DNA of 40,445 nucleotides from Comamonadaceae bacterium (GCA_947373245.1 CANBWY010000016.1:1-40445); one strand, 5' to 3'. Counted from the stretch's first letter, positions 17,335 through 26,605 are shown. Made by a program: numbers and translations. The notes: a model not told the origin generated them from the sequence alone.

Positions 17335-18744
17335 TTAGTAATCGCCGTTGTTGTAGCCACTGGCCAAACTCTCAAACTTGGTGAGTGGCTTCAAGAAAGC
17401 CAGCTTGACGGTGCCCGTGGGGCCGTTACGCTGCTTGCCGATGATGATCTCAGCGACGCCTGGCTCTTTGGACTCTTTGTTGTAGTAATCATCGCGGTAG
17501 ATGAACATGATCACGTCCGCGTCTTGCTCAATGGCGCCTGATTCGCGCAAGTCACTCATCATGGGGCGCTTGTCGGTGCGTTGTTCCACGCTTCGATTGA
17601 GCTGAGACAAAGCAATCACGGGGCATTGCAGCTCTTTGGCGAGCATTTTCAAACCCCGCGAAATTTCGCCAATCTCTGTGGCGCGGTTGTCACCACCGCT
17701 GCTGCTGGAGCCGCTCATCAGCTGCAAATAGTCAACCACGATGAGGCCGAGCTTGCCGCATTGGCGCGACAAGCGACGCGCGTTGGCACGCAACTCGCTA
17801 GGCGTGAGGCCGGGCGTTTCGTCAATATGCAGCGACACATTGCGCAGCTTCTCAATCGCTTCGGTCAAGCGCGGCCATTCGTCGTCGCTCAACTTACCCG
17901 TGCGCAAATGGCCTTGGTCCACGCGACCAATCGAACCTACGATACGAACGGCCAGCTGAGAGGCACCCATTTCCATGGAGAACACAGCCACAGGCAAACC
18001 TTCGTTCAAGGCCACGTGCTCAGCAATGTTGATGGCCAACGCAGTTTTACCCATGGACGGACGCGCCGCCAACACGATCAAGTCGCCAGGCTGTAAGCCC
18101 GAGGTCATGCGGTCAAAGTCGATGAAGCCGGTGGGCACGCCCGTGATGTCGTTTTGGTTGTCTGCCATTTCTTGCACACGATCGAGCAATTCGACCACCA
18201 ACTGCGGCATGGCTTGAAAGCCCTGCTTCATGCGCGAACCTTCTTCACCAATGTTGAAGATTTTTTGCTCAGCTTCGTCCAAAATTTGAGCCACGGCCCT
18301 GCCCTGCGTGTTGAAGGCGTTGGTGGCAATTTCATCACTGGCAGTCACTAGCTTGCGCAAAATCGAACGCTCACGCACGATCTCGGCATAGCGGCGAATA
18401 TTGCCCGCACTCGGCACGTATTGCGCCAAGGCATTCAGGTAGCCCAAGCCGCCAATTTCTTCTGCCTTGCCCAAGGTTTGCAAGTGCTCGTAGACCGTGA
18501 TCACGTCCGCCGGACGGCTGGCATTCACCAATGTGCCAATCGCGGCATACACCTGTTTATGTTCGTAGCGGTAAAAATCGCCATCTACCAACAAATCGCC
18601 CACGCGGTCCCACGCACCGTTGTCTAGCAACAAGCCCCCCAACACACTGGACTCGGCCTCGATCGAGTGCGGTGGAATGCGCAGTTGCGCAATTTGCTGG
18701 TCGTGGGAGAAGCTATCTTCAAAGCTGGACGAAGCGGCTGACAT
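17335..18744 (-). CDS. dnaB: Replicative DNA helicase
   Basis: DnaB is the hexameric 5'-3' helicase that unwinds DNA at replication forks. The 469-aa protein has the N-terminal DnaB domain (IPPHSIEAESSVLGGLLLD), a linker, and the RecA-like C-terminal domain with Walker A ARPSMGKTA, Walker B LIVVDYLQLM and the ALSQLNRSVEQR motif. The ATG at 18744 has AGGA five bases upstream; a longer in-frame start is rejected as it lies in the leader. DnaA-box-like sites lie 47-67 bp upstream of the start codon. It follows the rpsF-rplI operon but is separated from it by a terminator. Confidence 0.97.
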   Translation of the reverse strand: MSAASSSFEDSFSHDQQIAQLRIPPHSIEAESSVLGGLLLDNGAWDRVGDLLVDGDFYRYEHKQVYAAIGTLVNASRPADVITVYEHLQTLGKAEEIGGLGYLNALAQYVPSAGNIRRYAEIVRERSILRKLVTASDEIATNAFNTQGRAVAQILDEAEQKIFNIGEEGSRMKQGFQAMPQLVVELLDRVQEMADNQNDITGVPTGFIDFDRMTSGLQPGDLIVLAARPSMGKTALAINIAEHVALNEGLPVAVFSMEMGASQLAVRIVGSIGRVDQGHLRTGKLSDDEWPRLTEAIEKLRNVSLHIDETPGLTPSELRANARRLSRQCGKLGLIVVDYLQLMSGSSSSGGDNRATEIGEISRGLKMLAKELQCPVIALSQLNRSVEQRTDKRPMMSDLRESGAIEQDADVIMFIYRDDYYNKESKEPGVAEIIIGKQRNGPTGTVKLAFLKPLTKFESLASGYNNGDY

Positions 18745-18782
18745 AGGGATCCTGTAAAACACACATCCTAAGCCCACAGCGG

Positions 18783-18811
18783 CCAAGCGCTTGGGATAAC
18801 TCTGTGGATAA
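18783..18811 (-). promoter_or_regulatory. DnaA-box-like sites upstream of dnaB
   Basis: On the minus strand TTATCCACA (18811-18803) equals the strict DnaA-box consensus. A second copy, TTATCCCAA (18799-18791), matches 7 of 9 bases in the same orientation 12 bp away. The 12-bp palindrome CCAAGCGCTTGG (18783-18794) overlaps the second. All lie between the rplI terminator and the dnaB start, where the dnaB promoter must be. Confidence 0.6.
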
Positions 18812-18846
18812 GAAGTGGGTTAGCTGGGGAAAAGCCAAGAACCCAT

Positions 18847-18874
18847 AAAAAAAGCCGCCCCGAAGAGCGGCTTT
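18847..18874 (-). terminator. Terminator of the rpsF-priB-rpsR-rplI operon
   Basis: AAAGCCGC (18851-18858) pairs with GCGGCTTT (18867-18874). On the minus strand a run of seven U residues follows. It lies 16 bp after the rplI stop. Confidence 0.85.
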
Positions 18875-18890
18875 GTCGGTGCGAGGAAAC

Positions 18891-19343
18891 TTAAGCAGTT
18901 TCGCCGTACACAGACACGGTGATCTCAACGATCACATCGGTGTGCAAAGCCACGCCCACGGTGTTGTCGCCAACAAGCTTGATCGGGCCATGAGGCATAC
19001 GGATTTGTGCTTTGGCAACTGGGAAACCTTCTTTGGTCAACGCTTCAGCGATGTCGTGGTTGGTCACAGAACCGAACAAGCGGCCATCCACACCAGCTTT
19101 TTGGCTGACTTTGATGGTTTTACCGGCGAGCTTTTCGCCTTGCGCTTGTGCAGCAGCCAATTTCTCGGCAGCCGCTTTTTCAAGTTCAGCGCGGCGCACT
19201 TCGAATTCTTTGATCGCAGTTTCAGTGGCGCGACGTGCGCGGCCTGAAGGGATCAAAAAGTTACGGGCGTAACCATCCTTGACTCGGACGATTTCGCCGA
19301 GGTTGCCGAGGTTCACGACCTTGTCGAGCAGAATAATTTGCAT
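18891..19343 (-). CDS. rplI: 50S ribosomal protein L9
   Basis: L9 is a two-domain protein of the large subunit near the L1 stalk. The 150-aa product has the conserved N-terminal domain ([30 protein letters not shown]), the long connecting helix rich in Ala, Glu and Lys, and the C-terminal domain with [14 protein letters not shown]. It begins 11 bp after rpsR and is the last gene of the S6-PriB-S18-L9 operon. Confidence 0.98.
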   Translation of the reverse strand: MQIILLDKVVNLGNLGEIVRVKDGYARNFLIPSGRARRATETAIKEFEVRRAELEKAAAEKLAAAQAQGEKLAGKTIKVSQKAGVDGRLFGSVTNHDIAEALTKEGFPVAKAQIRMPHGPIKLVGDNTVGVALHTDVIVEITVSVYGETA

Positions 19344-19354
19344 GGTCGGTCTCC

Positions 19355-19636
19355 TTAGATCTTGTGCTGGTCGCTGTATGGCACCAAGGCCAAGAAGCGC
19401 GCGCGCTTGATGGCAGTGTTCAGCTGACGTTGATAAATAGCGCGTGTGCCAGTCAGGCGTGCGGGGATGATCTTGCCATTTTCGGCAATGAAGTCACGCA
19501 AGGTATCGACATCTTTGTAGTCGATTTCTTCAACGCCAGTGACGGTGAAGCGGCAAAAGCGCTTGCGCTTGAAAAGCAATGATTGCGTGTTGCGCTTGGG
19601 GCGCTTGTCTTTGTTGAATTTCTTGAATGTGGCCAT
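19355..19636 (-). CDS. rpsR: 30S ribosomal protein S18
   Basis: S18 binds the 30S platform as a heterodimer with S6. The 93-aa product has a basic N-terminus ([14 protein letters not shown]) and the S18 core [23 protein letters not shown] segment (here [16 protein letters not shown]), followed by [18 protein letters not shown]. It starts 12 bp after priB. The S6:S18 complex is known in several bacteria to repress its own operon, and a suitable hairpin precedes rpsF here. Confidence 0.98.
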   Translation of the reverse strand: MATFKKFNKDKRPKRNTQSLLFKRKRFCRFTVTGVEEIDYKDVDTLRDFIAENGKIIPARLTGTRAIYQRQLNTAIKRARFLALVPYSDQHKI

Positions 19637-19648
19637 GATATGGGCCTC

Positions 19649-19939
19649 CTATGAAATTTGCTGAAAATCTTGAATGTGAAAAACGACGTTTTTGCTGTTA
19701 CGAGGTGAGGCTAAAAAGCCACTGAATTGCCAAAGACTACCAAGGGGAAGTTGAGCTAAACGCTCAGCCAATGAACCCAAGGCGACTGTTTTGACGGTTG
19801 CTTTGACTTGTCGCTTTTGCCCTGCTTCTTGAATTTCAGACTCGTGTTCGAGACTCAAATTAATGGCGGGTAAACCGGCTGGCGTGTATCGCAGGGCCGA
19901 AGCCTCCACAACACAAGCATTCAAAACAACGTGATTCAA
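19649..19939 (-). CDS. priB: Primosomal replication protein N (PriB)
   Basis: PriB is a dimeric OB-fold single-strand DNA-binding protein of the replication restart primosome. The 96-aa product shows ASALRYTPAGLPAINLSLEH near the N-terminus and ends FHIQDFQQIS, typical of betaproteobacterial PriB. The position between rpsF and rpsR is also diagnostic. The likely start is TTG at 19939, but an AAGG sits only one base before it, too close for normal use. No ATG or GTG is available in frame after the rpsF stop region. Translation may be coupled to rpsF, whose stop is 20 bp upstream. Confidence 0.88.
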   Translation of the reverse strand: MNHVVLNACVVEASALRYTPAGLPAINLSLEHESEIQEAGQKRQVKATVKTVALGSLAERLAQLPLGSLWQFSGFLASPRNSKNVVFHIQDFQQIS

Positions 19940-19959
19940 ACCTTGTAAATAGTCAGCAA

Positions 19960-20322
19960 TTAGCCCGCGAACTCAGCTTGCTGGTTCTTGCGAGCTTCTT
20001 CGCGCTCAACTGTCTTCATCATGACGGAAGGCGTTGTATCGGCCTTCTTACGCAAGACAGTCATATGGCGCAACACGGCATCGTTGAACTTGAACGCGTG
20101 TTCGAGTTCAGACATCACAGCTTGGCTAGCTTCGATGTTCAAGCAAATGTAGTGAGCTTTGGCAAGCTTGTTGATCATGTAGGCCAACTGGCGGCGACCC
20201 CAGTCTTCCGTACGGTGAATAGCACCACCAGCGGTGATCATGCCTTTGTAACGCTCCAGCATGGCTGGAACTTGCTCGCTTTGATCCGGGTGGATCAACA
20301 AAATGATTTCGTAATGACGCAT
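19960..20322 (-). CDS. rpsF: 30S ribosomal protein S6
   Basis: S6 pairs with S18 on the 30S platform. The 120-aa product begins [19 protein letters not shown] and carries the S6 core with [19 protein letters not shown]. Its C-terminal tail is polar and charged. The ATG at 20322 has AAGGAG seven bases upstream, which decides against the longer in-frame start at 20400. It heads the operon with priB, rpsR and rplI. A perfect TATAAT and a structured leader lie upstream. Confidence 0.97.
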   Translation of the reverse strand: MRHYEIILLIHPDQSEQVPAMLERYKGMITAGGAIHRTEDWGRRQLAYMINKLAKAHYICLNIEASQAVMSELEHAFKFNDAVLRHMTVLRKKADTTPSVMMKTVEREEARKNQQAEFAG

Positions 20323-20344
20323 GGACACTCCTTGTGGATTTGAA

Positions 20345-20373
20345 GCTGCCCGCGGCGTCTGACGCGTGGCAGC
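20345..20373 (-). promoter_or_regulatory. Probable S6:S18 autoregulatory leader hairpin
   Basis: In the rpsF leader, GCTGCC (20373-20368) pairs with GGCAGC (20350-20345). Inside is a second stem, GCGT/ACGC, with an asymmetric bulge whose 3' side contains CCG. The S6:S18 binding motif known from other bacteria is a hairpin with a bulged CCG in this position. The hairpin ends 22 bp before the rpsF start codon. Confidence 0.5.
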
Positions 20374-20389
20374 AAGGGAAAAGCCCTCC

Positions 20390-20395
20390 ATTATA
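20390..20395 (-). promoter_or_regulatory. -10 box of the rpsF operon promoter
   Basis: A perfect TATAAT on the minus strand lies 67 bp before the rpsF start codon, overlapping the end of the symporter gene. The -35 region is poor. A start near 20383 would give a leader of about 60 bases that includes the S6:S18-like hairpin. Confidence 0.55.
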
Positions 20396-20396
20396 G

Positions 20397-22397
20397 TCAA
20401 TTTTTTCGACTAGAGAGCTGGCTCCCCACAAACCCGAAGAACAAACCTGCAGGAACGCCAAATACACCGGCGCACACGGGGTCTAGTCCCAGCCACAAGG
20501 TGTCATCGGGGTTCAAATGCAAACGCATCTGGACCCAGGGATGGTTGGCCGCGATGTAATACAAACTGAGGGCCAGCCCAGAGACCATGGCCAACAAAGC
20601 CCCCACCCGATTCATGGCGCGCCAGTAGATCCCCAGCAAGAGCACAGGAAAGAATGTGGAGGCCGCCAGCGAGAAGGCACAGGTAACCCAAAACAAAATA
20701 CTCACGGGCCGGTTGGTGGCAAACCAAGCCGCTAACAAGGCCACCACCATCAGCAAAATTTTGGACAACATGACACGGCGCAACGGTGGCGCATCGGGCG
20801 CGGCGGTTTGAAAATACAAGTCTTGCGCCAAGGCGTTGGAAATGGTCAGCAGCAAGCCATCCGCCGTAGACAGCGCCGCTGCCAGCGCTCCCGCCGCCAA
20901 TAGCCCCGTAAACACGGAAGAAATATGTGTGATCTCAGGTACACCCAAGACCAAGTAGTCGCTGAACAAACGGATGTCTGCAAACTGCACAATGCCGTCG
21001 TGGTTGTAGTCTTGAATGCTCAGCAAGGCCAGCTTGCGCAACTTCAAACGATCGGCCCAATCAGGCAGTTGGTCTAAATGTGAGCCCACCAACTCCGTCA
21101 AGACGAACGACTTAAGCAGCACAGCGAGTGATGATGCGCACAAATACACCACAACAATGATGGCCAAGGCCCACACCACGGAGCGCTGCGCCTCCATGGG
21201 CGTCGGCGTCGTGTAGGAGCGCACCAAGATATGTGGCAACGCGGCAGTCCCCAACATCAAGCAAAACACCAGCGCCAAACTATTGAACAGCCCTTGGTTC
21301 AAGCCATTCAAATGAGGGGCTTGAAAACCCACGGGACGATCCATCGCCTGAGCCAACACTTCGCGCTCGGCCTGCCATGCGCCGACCAAGCGATCCACAG
21401 AGTTTTCCCGCCAAGCAGGATTCGCCTCTAATTTTTGAATCTCACGCAAGGAGGCGTTCTCGGCCTTGGCCTTGCTCACTTGCTTGGCCACTGTTTGGCG
21501 CTCTACATCGCGCGCATACACGGGCTCGGCAATTTTCACGGTCAAGTCACTCATACGCAAACTGATCACATCGCGTGTGGCGAGTTCAGCGGGGTCCGAT
21601 TCAATTTGCTTGGCGCGCGCTTGAATTTGCGGCAGCGATTGCACCGCAGCCACCGTCACAAACGGGTGGCCCTGCGTCTTGAAGGACACAGCCATGGCGA
21701 GCACGACCATGGAAACCACAATCACCACACACTGCACCCCCTGCGTCCAAGTCACCGCGCGCATGCCGCCTAGAAAGGAGCACAACAACACGCCCCCCAA
21801 AGCCAAAAACACGCCCAACTCAAACGTCAAGCCCGAGAGCATGGAGGCCACCAAGCCAATGCCGTAAATTTGTGCGACCAGGTAAACGCTGGAGCACAAA
21901 ATCGCACCCCATGCCGCCAGCCAACGTACGGCTGCGCTGTCAAAACGACGGCCTAGAAAATCGGGAATGGTGATGGCTTGCGAGCGGTTGAGCTTGGCCG
22001 CAAACAAAACCCCCAGCAAGCAAAACCCGCCCGTCCAACCCAACAAATAAGCCAAGCCACCGGGGTGCTGGCCGTCACCGACAAAACCATCGGACAGCAA
22101 CAATCCCGTCAAGCCTAGAAATGAAGCAGCCGACAACCAATCTGCCGCAGTGGCCATGCCATTCAAGGGCGCACTGATGCTGCGCCCCGCCACGAAATAC
22201 TCTTCGAGTACCGTCGTACGACAAAACATGCCAATCACCGCATAGCCGATGATGGATGCCACCAAAAAGAAGCCATTGACCACGGCCTTAGGGACACCCG
22301 CGAAATCGGCAGCCAAGAGCAACAGCGTCAGCAACACAAGCCCAGCAAAGCCGATCAACAAGAGCGGCCAAGGCCACGATTTAAATCGCATCATCAT
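20397..22397 (-). CDS. Sodium:solute symporter large subunit (VC_2705/ActP-like)
   Basis: This inner-membrane permease of about 666 aa belongs to the sodium:solute symporter family. It is paired with a DUF4212 small subunit, as in the two-subunit subfamily related to acetate permease. Conserved segments include [39 protein letters not shown] and [20 protein letters not shown]. Two features are unusual: a charged soluble insertion of about 120 residues (roughly 242-366), and the loop [12 protein letters not shown] (463-474), a canonical EF-hand calcium-loop pattern. The start is one of three consecutive ATGs at 22397-22391, overlapping the small-subunit gene. A monocarboxylate substrate is likely but unproven. 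Confidence 0.88.
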   Translation of the reverse strand: MMMRFKSWPWPLLLIGFAGLVLLTLLLLAADFAGVPKAVVNGFFLVASIIGYAVIGMFCRTTVLEEYFVAGRSISAPLNGMATAADWLSAASFLGLTGLLLSDGFVGDGQHPGGLAYLLGWTGGFCLLGVLFAAKLNRSQAITIPDFLGRRFDSAAVRWLAAWGAILCSSVYLVAQIYGIGLVASMLSGLTFELGVFLALGGVLLCSFLGGMRAVTWTQGVQCVVIVVSMVVLAMAVSFKTQGHPFVTVAAVQSLPQIQARAKQIESDPAELATRDVISLRMSDLTVKIAEPVYARDVERQTVAKQVSKAKAENASLREIQKLEANPAWRENSVDRLVGAWQAEREVLAQAMDRPVGFQAPHLNGLNQGLFNSLALVFCLMLGTAALPHILVRSYTTPTPMEAQRSVVWALAIIVVVYLCASSLAVLLKSFVLTELVGSHLDQLPDWADRLKLRKLALLSIQDYNHDGIVQFADIRLFSDYLVLGVPEITHISSVFTGLLAAGALAAALSTADGLLLTISNALAQDLYFQTAAPDAPPLRRVMLSKILLMVVALLAAWFATNRPVSILFWVTCAFSLAASTFFPVLLLGIYWRAMNRVGALLAMVSGLALSLYYIAANHPWVQMRLHLNPDDTLWLGLDPVCAGVFGVPAGLFFGFVGSQLSSRKN

Positions 22398-22635
22398 CAG
22401 AATCAGCGGGTTGAATGCCCCACCACAGCAAGACCAAATACAGGACGGGCACAATTTGCCCGACCCATAAAAAGTGCATCAAGGTAGCATCAGGAAACAG
22501 CCAAGCAAGTCCTAAAGAACCCACCGTCAACAGCACCAAACCCAGCACGCCCCACATCGACCTAGCAGGCAAGCCCAACGACGCATCCATCGTGGGGGTC
22601 GGCTGAGCCTCAGAGGCTTCGAAGGGGGCCTGCAT
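22381..22635 (-). CDS. DUF4212 small subunit of a sodium:solute symporter
   Basis: The 84-aa protein has a short polar N-terminus and two hydrophobic segments (GVLGLVLLTVGSLGLAWLF and FLWVGQIVPVLYLVLLWWG) and ends in an acidic DSDDDAI tail. This is the DUF4212 pattern found just before the VC_2705-type symporter gene. It starts 9 bp after the ppsA stop with no clear Shine-Dalgarno, so coupled translation is likely. A Met at residue 16 is an alternative start. Its end overlaps the large-subunit gene. Confidence 0.85.
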   Translation of the reverse strand: MQAPFEASEAQPTPTMDASLGLPARSMWGVLGLVLLTVGSLGLAWLFPDATLMHFLWVGQIVPVLYLVLLWWGIQPADSDDDAI

Positions 22636-22644
22636 CAGGGCTGA

Positions 22645-25035
22645 TTACTTAGCCAATGACTTCCATGTCTCAATCACACTGTCTGGATTGAGCGAAATGG
22701 AGCTGATGCCCTGGTCCGCCAACCAATGCGCAAAGTCGGGGTGGTCACTGGGGCCTTGGCCACAAATGCCCACGTACTTGCCCTGCGCTTGACACGCTGA
22801 AATCGCTTTGCTGAGCAAGGCTTTCACAGCGGGGTCACGTTCGTCAAAGTCAGCCGCCAACAACTCCAAACCGGAGTCACGGTCCAGGCCCAAGGTGAGT
22901 TGGGTCAAGTCGTTCGAACCAATCGAGAAGCCGTCAAAGAACTTCAAGAAGTCGTCAGCAAGGATGGCGTTGCTTGGCACTTCACACATCATGATGACCT
23001 TGAGCTCGTTCTCACCGCGCTTCAAGCCGTGCTCGGCCAACAAGTTGGTCACGCGTTCGGCTTGGCCCAAGGTGCGCACGAATGGCACCATCACTTGCAC
23101 GTTGGTCAAGCCCATGTCGCTACGCACGCGACGCATGGCTTCGCACTCCATCGCAAAGGCTTCGCCGAAGTCTTCGCTGATGTAACGCGCAGCACCACGG
23201 AAGCCCAACATGGGGTTTTCTTCTTCTGGCTCGTAGCGGCTGCCGCCAATGAGTTTGCGGTATTCGTTGGACTTGAAGTCGGACAAACGCACGATCACGG
23301 GCTTGGGCCAGAAAGCGGCGGCGATGGTGGCAATGCCTTCGGCCACTTTGTCCACGTAGAACGCACGGGGTGAGGCGTGGCCACGGGCCACAGACTCAAC
23401 CGCTTTCTTCAAGTCGGCATCCACATTGGGGTAATCAAGAATAGCTTTAGGGTGCACACCAATGTTGTTGTTGATGATGAACTCCAAACGCGCCAAGCCC
23501 ACGCCGTCGTTGGGCAACTGACAGAAGTCAAACGCCAACTGTGGGTTGCCCACGTTCATCATGATCTTGGTGCTGATCTTGGGCATTTCGCCGCGTTGCA
23601 CTTCGGTCACTTCGGTTTCTAACAAACCGTCGTAAATCATGCCGGTGTCGCCTTCTGAGCAGCTGACCGTCACCAACGTGCCGTCTTTCAAACGCTCGGT
23701 CGCGTCACCGCAACCCACCACCGCAGGAATACCCAACTCACGCGCAATGATGGCGGCGTGACACGTACGGCCACCACGGTTGGTGACGATGGCGCTGGCG
23801 CGCTTCATCACGGGTTCCCAGTTGGGGTCGGTCATGTCGGTCACCAACACATCGCCGGGCTGGACCATGTCCATCTCGCTGATGTTGTGCACCAAACGCA
23901 CGGGACCAGTACCAATTTTTTGGCCAATCGCGCGGCCTTCGGCCAACACCGTGCTGTGGCCTTTGAGCTTGTAGCGGAATTCAGACTGACCTTTGGCTTG
24001 ACTCTTCACGGTCTCAGGGCGCGCTTGCAAGATGTACAAAAGGCCATCCGTACCGTCTTTGCCCCATTCGATGTCCATCGGGCGGCCGTAATGGGCTTCA
24101 ATCACCATGGCGTAGTGCGCCAATTGCTCGACGTCTGCGTCGGTCAATGAGTAGCGGTTGCGCAACTCGGTAGGCACGTCCGTGGTCTTGACCAATTTGC
24201 CTGTGGCGTTTTTCTCTTCAGCAGTGGAGAACTCCATTTGCAAGAGCTTGGAGCCCAAGTTGCGGCGAATCACCGCACGCTTGCCCGCCTTCAAGGTGGG
24301 CTTGTGCACATAGAACTCGTCGGGGTTCACAGCGCCTTGCACCACGGTCTCGCCGAGGCCGTAGCTCGAGGTGATGAACACCACGTCTTCAAACCCCGAT
24401 TCGGTGTCGATGGTGAACATCACACCGGCAGCGCCCAAGTCAGAGCGCACCATGCGTTGCACGCCAGCGGACAAGGCCACATCGGCGTGGGCAAAGCCCT
24501 TGTGCACGCGGTAGCTGATGGCGCGGTCGTTGTACAACGAAGCAAACACTTCTTTCATCTTGTGCAGCACTTCGTCAATGCCGTGCACATTCAAAAAGGT
24601 TTCTTGTTGGCCTGCGAAAGACGCGTCTGGCAAGTCTTCAGCGGTCGCGGACGAGCGCACGGCGAATGTGGCTGCGGCGTTGCCCGCAGACAAAATCGCA
24701 AATTCATCGGCGATGGCTTTTTGCAAATCAGCAGGAAAAGGCTGAGCCTCCACCATGGCACGAATTTCAGCGCCGACTTCGGCCAACGCACGCACGTCTT
24801 CGGTGTCGAGCTTGTCCAAACGGGCATTGATTTTGTCGACCAAGCCGTCATACGCCAAGAACTCGCGGAACGCATGCGCCGTGGTAGCGAAGCCCGTGGG
24901 CACGCGCACGCCTGTAGGCAGCTGCGAGATCATTTCGCCGAGGCTAGCGTTTTTACCGCCCACCGACTCGACGTCCGTCATTCGAAGTTTTTCAAAAGGT
25001 ACAACCAAGGCGGTTGGGCTGAAAAGTGCAGTCAT
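22645..25035 (-). CDS. ppsA: Phosphoenolpyruvate synthase
   Basis: PpsA makes PEP from pyruvate and ATP for gluconeogenesis. The 796-aa protein has the ATP-grasp N-terminal domain ([33 protein letters not shown]), the swivelling phosphohistidine domain ([21 protein letters not shown]) and the PEP-binding barrel with [12 protein letters not shown] and [17 protein letters not shown]. The Thr next to the phospho-His is the known target of the PpsR regulator, whose gene diverges from this one. The ATG at 25035 has GGAG seven bases upstream, so the longer in-frame start is rejected. The symporter pair follows immediately, suggesting pyruvate or another C2-C3 acid is imported for this enzyme. Confidence 0.97.
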   Translation of the reverse strand: MTALFSPTALVVPFEKLRMTDVESVGGKNASLGEMISQLPTGVRVPTGFATTAHAFREFLAYDGLVDKINARLDKLDTEDVRALAEVGAEIRAMVEAQPFPADLQKAIADEFAILSAGNAAATFAVRSSATAEDLPDASFAGQQETFLNVHGIDEVLHKMKEVFASLYNDRAISYRVHKGFAHADVALSAGVQRMVRSDLGAAGVMFTIDTESGFEDVVFITSSYGLGETVVQGAVNPDEFYVHKPTLKAGKRAVIRRNLGSKLLQMEFSTAEEKNATGKLVKTTDVPTELRNRYSLTDADVEQLAHYAMVIEAHYGRPMDIEWGKDGTDGLLYILQARPETVKSQAKGQSEFRYKLKGHSTVLAEGRAIGQKIGTGPVRLVHNISEMDMVQPGDVLVTDMTDPNWEPVMKRASAIVTNRGGRTCHAAIIARELGIPAVVGCGDATERLKDGTLVTVSCSEGDTGMIYDGLLETEVTEVQRGEMPKISTKIMMNVGNPQLAFDFCQLPNDGVGLARLEFIINNNIGVHPKAILDYPNVDADLKKAVESVARGHASPRAFYVDKVAEGIATIAAAFWPKPVIVRLSDFKSNEYRKLIGGSRYEPEEENPMLGFRGAARYISEDFGEAFAMECEAMRRVRSDMGLTNVQVMVPFVRTLGQAERVTNLLAEHGLKRGENELKVIMMCEVPSNAILADDFLKFFDGFSIGSNDLTQLTLGLDRDSGLELLAADFDERDPAVKALLSKAISACQAQGKYVGICGQGPSDHPDFAHWLADQGISSISLNPDSVIETWKSLAK

Positions 25036-25138
25036 CGACAAGCTCCAAAAGTTAAAACGGGTGCAGCCATGCAGCGCGGCGACTTTATAGTTTTTTGAAT
25101 GGGTCGCAAAGTCTGCGTGGCGAAATTCGGATAATGGG

Positions 25139-25161
25139 GCATTGTAGGTGGCCGACAATGC
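25139..25161. promoter_or_regulatory. Inverted repeat in the ppsA-ppsR divergent region
   Basis: GCATTGT (25139-25145) and ACAATGC (25155-25161) form a perfect 7-bp inverted repeat with a 9-bp centre, in the 178-bp gap between the divergent start codons. A TATAAA on the minus strand (25089-25084) is a fair -10 box for ppsA. The repeat could bind a regulator of one or both genes, or form a hairpin in the ppsR leader. Confidence 0.4.
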
Positions 25162-25213
25162 GCCTCACCCGCCAAACCTGACTTTTTGACCTTGCCCACT
25201 TTGAAAGTTTTTC

Positions 25214-26041
25214 ATGCCCAACCCCACCGTTTTCTTTGTGTCTGACGGCACTGGCATCACCGCAGAAACTTTTGGCAACGCCATCTTGGCGCAGTTCGAG
25301 GTCAAATTCCGCCACATCCGCATCCCCTTTGTGGACTCGGTAGACAAAGCGCATCAAGCCGTGCGGCAAATCATCCATACGGGCGAAGTGGAGGGGCGTA
25401 AACCCATTGTGTTCACCACCTTGGTGAATATGGAAGTTTTGAATGTCATCCTAGATGGCTGCAAGGGCAAAAGCATGCTAATGGACATGTTTGGCACCTT
25501 TGTGAACCCCTTGGAGCAAGAGCTGGGCATCAAGTCAAACCACCGCGTCGGCCGCTTCTCAGACGCCAGCAAAAGCAAGGAATATCACAACCGCATCGAA
25601 GCCATCAACTTCAGCTTGGCCCATGACGATGGCCAGCTCAACCGTGACTTGGAGTCTTCCGACGTGATTCTGGTCGGCGTGAGTCGCAGTGGCAAAACCC
25701 CCACCAGCCTGTACTTGGCCATGCAACATGGCCTGAAAGCCTCGAACTACCCACTGATTCCCGAAGACTTTGAGCGTCGCCAGTTGCCCCCGGCCTTGAT
25801 GCCACACAAAAAGAAAATTTTTGGCTTAACCATTCAGCCCGAGCGACTGAGCGAGATTCGCAACGAGCGCCGCCCCAACTCCAAATACGCCAGCCTGCCC
25901 AACTGCCGCCACGAAGTGGCGGAAGCCGAGGCCATGATGCGTCGTGGTGGCATCCGTTGGTTGTCCACCACCAACAAGAGCATCGAAGAGATTGCCACCA
26001 CCATCCTGCAAGAAATCAGCCCTGAGCGCCTGATTTACTGA
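25214..26041 (+). CDS. ppsR: PEP synthase regulatory kinase/phosphorylase (PSRP)
   Basis: This DUF299 protein inactivates PEP synthase by ADP-dependent phosphorylation of a threonine and reactivates it by phosphate-dependent removal. The 275-aa product has the family N-terminus [16 protein letters not shown], the P-loop GVSRSGKT (155-162), and the C-terminal [15 protein letters not shown]. It diverges from ppsA, its presumed target, which is the usual arrangement in proteobacteria and supports PpsR over the PPDK-regulating homologue. The Shine-Dalgarno is weak. Confidence 0.96.
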   Translation: MPNPTVFFVSDGTGITAETFGNAILAQFEVKFRHIRIPFVDSVDKAHQAVRQIIHTGEVEGRKPIVFTTLVNMEVLNVILDGCKGKSMLMDMFGTFVNPLEQELGIKSNHRVGRFSDASKSKEYHNRIEAINFSLAHDDGQLNRDLESSDVILVGVSRSGKTPTSLYLAMQHGLKASNYPLIPEDFERRQLPPALMPHKKKIFGLTIQPERLSEIRNERRPNSKYASLPNCRHEVAEAEAMMRRGGIRWLSTTNKSIEEIATTILQEISPERLIY

Positions 26042-26056
26042 CAGCGAGGTTGCTGA

Positions 26057-26464
26057 TTACAGGCCGATGGCAGCGATGCCCGCCTTGGCAATTTGCGCGT
26101 CTTCGTTGGACTTCACACCGCTCACGCCCACAGCGCCAATGCATTCGCCGTCTTTCATGATTGGCACGCCGCCTTCGAGCATGCCCTTGATCTCAGGTGC
26201 GCTCAAGAAGGAAGTGCGGCCACCATTGATGACGTCCTCGTAACCCTTGCTCTCGCGACGCCCCAAAGCAGCCGTGTGTGCTTTGGCTGGTGCAATGTGG
26301 GAAGAAATGGGTGCTGCACCGTCCAAACGCTGCAATGACAGCAAATGGCCGCCGTCGTCCACGATGGCGATGGTGACAGCCCAATTGTTTTTCAAAGCCT
26401 CGGCTTCAGCGCCTGCGGCAATGGCTTTGATGTCGGCAGATTCGAGAACGTGTTTGGTTTTCAT
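26057..26464 (-). CDS. GlcG/HbpS-family (DUF336) protein
   Basis: The 135-aa protein belongs to the GlcG/HbpS family, with members linked to glycolate genes or heme binding; its function here is unknown. Visible motifs are VDDGGHLLSLQRLDGA, IAPAKAHTAALGRRES and GGVPIMKDGECIGAVGVSG. There is no signal peptide. The start is taken at 26464 (MKTKHVLESADI), where family similarity begins, although no Shine-Dalgarno is visible. It is convergent with ppsR (15 bp between stops) and diverges from the BI-1 gene. Confidence 0.88.
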   Translation of the reverse strand: MKTKHVLESADIKAIAAGAEAEALKNNWAVTIAIVDDGGHLLSLQRLDGAAPISSHIAPAKAHTAALGRRESKGYEDVINGGRTSFLSAPEIKGMLEGGVPIMKDGECIGAVGVSGVKSNEDAQIAKAGIAAIGL

Positions 26465-26577
26465 GAGAAACAAATGTGAAAAGTAAGAAAGACTCAAGCA
26501 TACCGAGTCTGAGCCGCGCACTCCCTCACTCAAACGCAAAAGAAACCTCCACAAAAGTACGCGATCCACCCTGGGCC

Positions 26578-26605
26578 CTTGAAAGCTCTAGAATGCGCCT
26601 CATCT
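26578..26605 (+). promoter_or_regulatory. Sigma-32-type promoter of the BI-1/YccA gene
   Basis: CTTGAAA (26578-26584) is followed after 13 bases by CCTCATCT (26598-26605). The sigma-32 consensus is CTTGAAA and CCCCATNT, so only one defined base differs. The spacing equals that of the clpB promoter in this window. The start codon lies 32 bp downstream, with a GGAG between. Confidence 0.75.

Noticed and set aside
24238-25098. Plus-strand open frame of 286 codons opposite the start of ppsA
   Set aside because: It is antisense to the conserved ATP-binding domain of PpsA and lacks any family motif.
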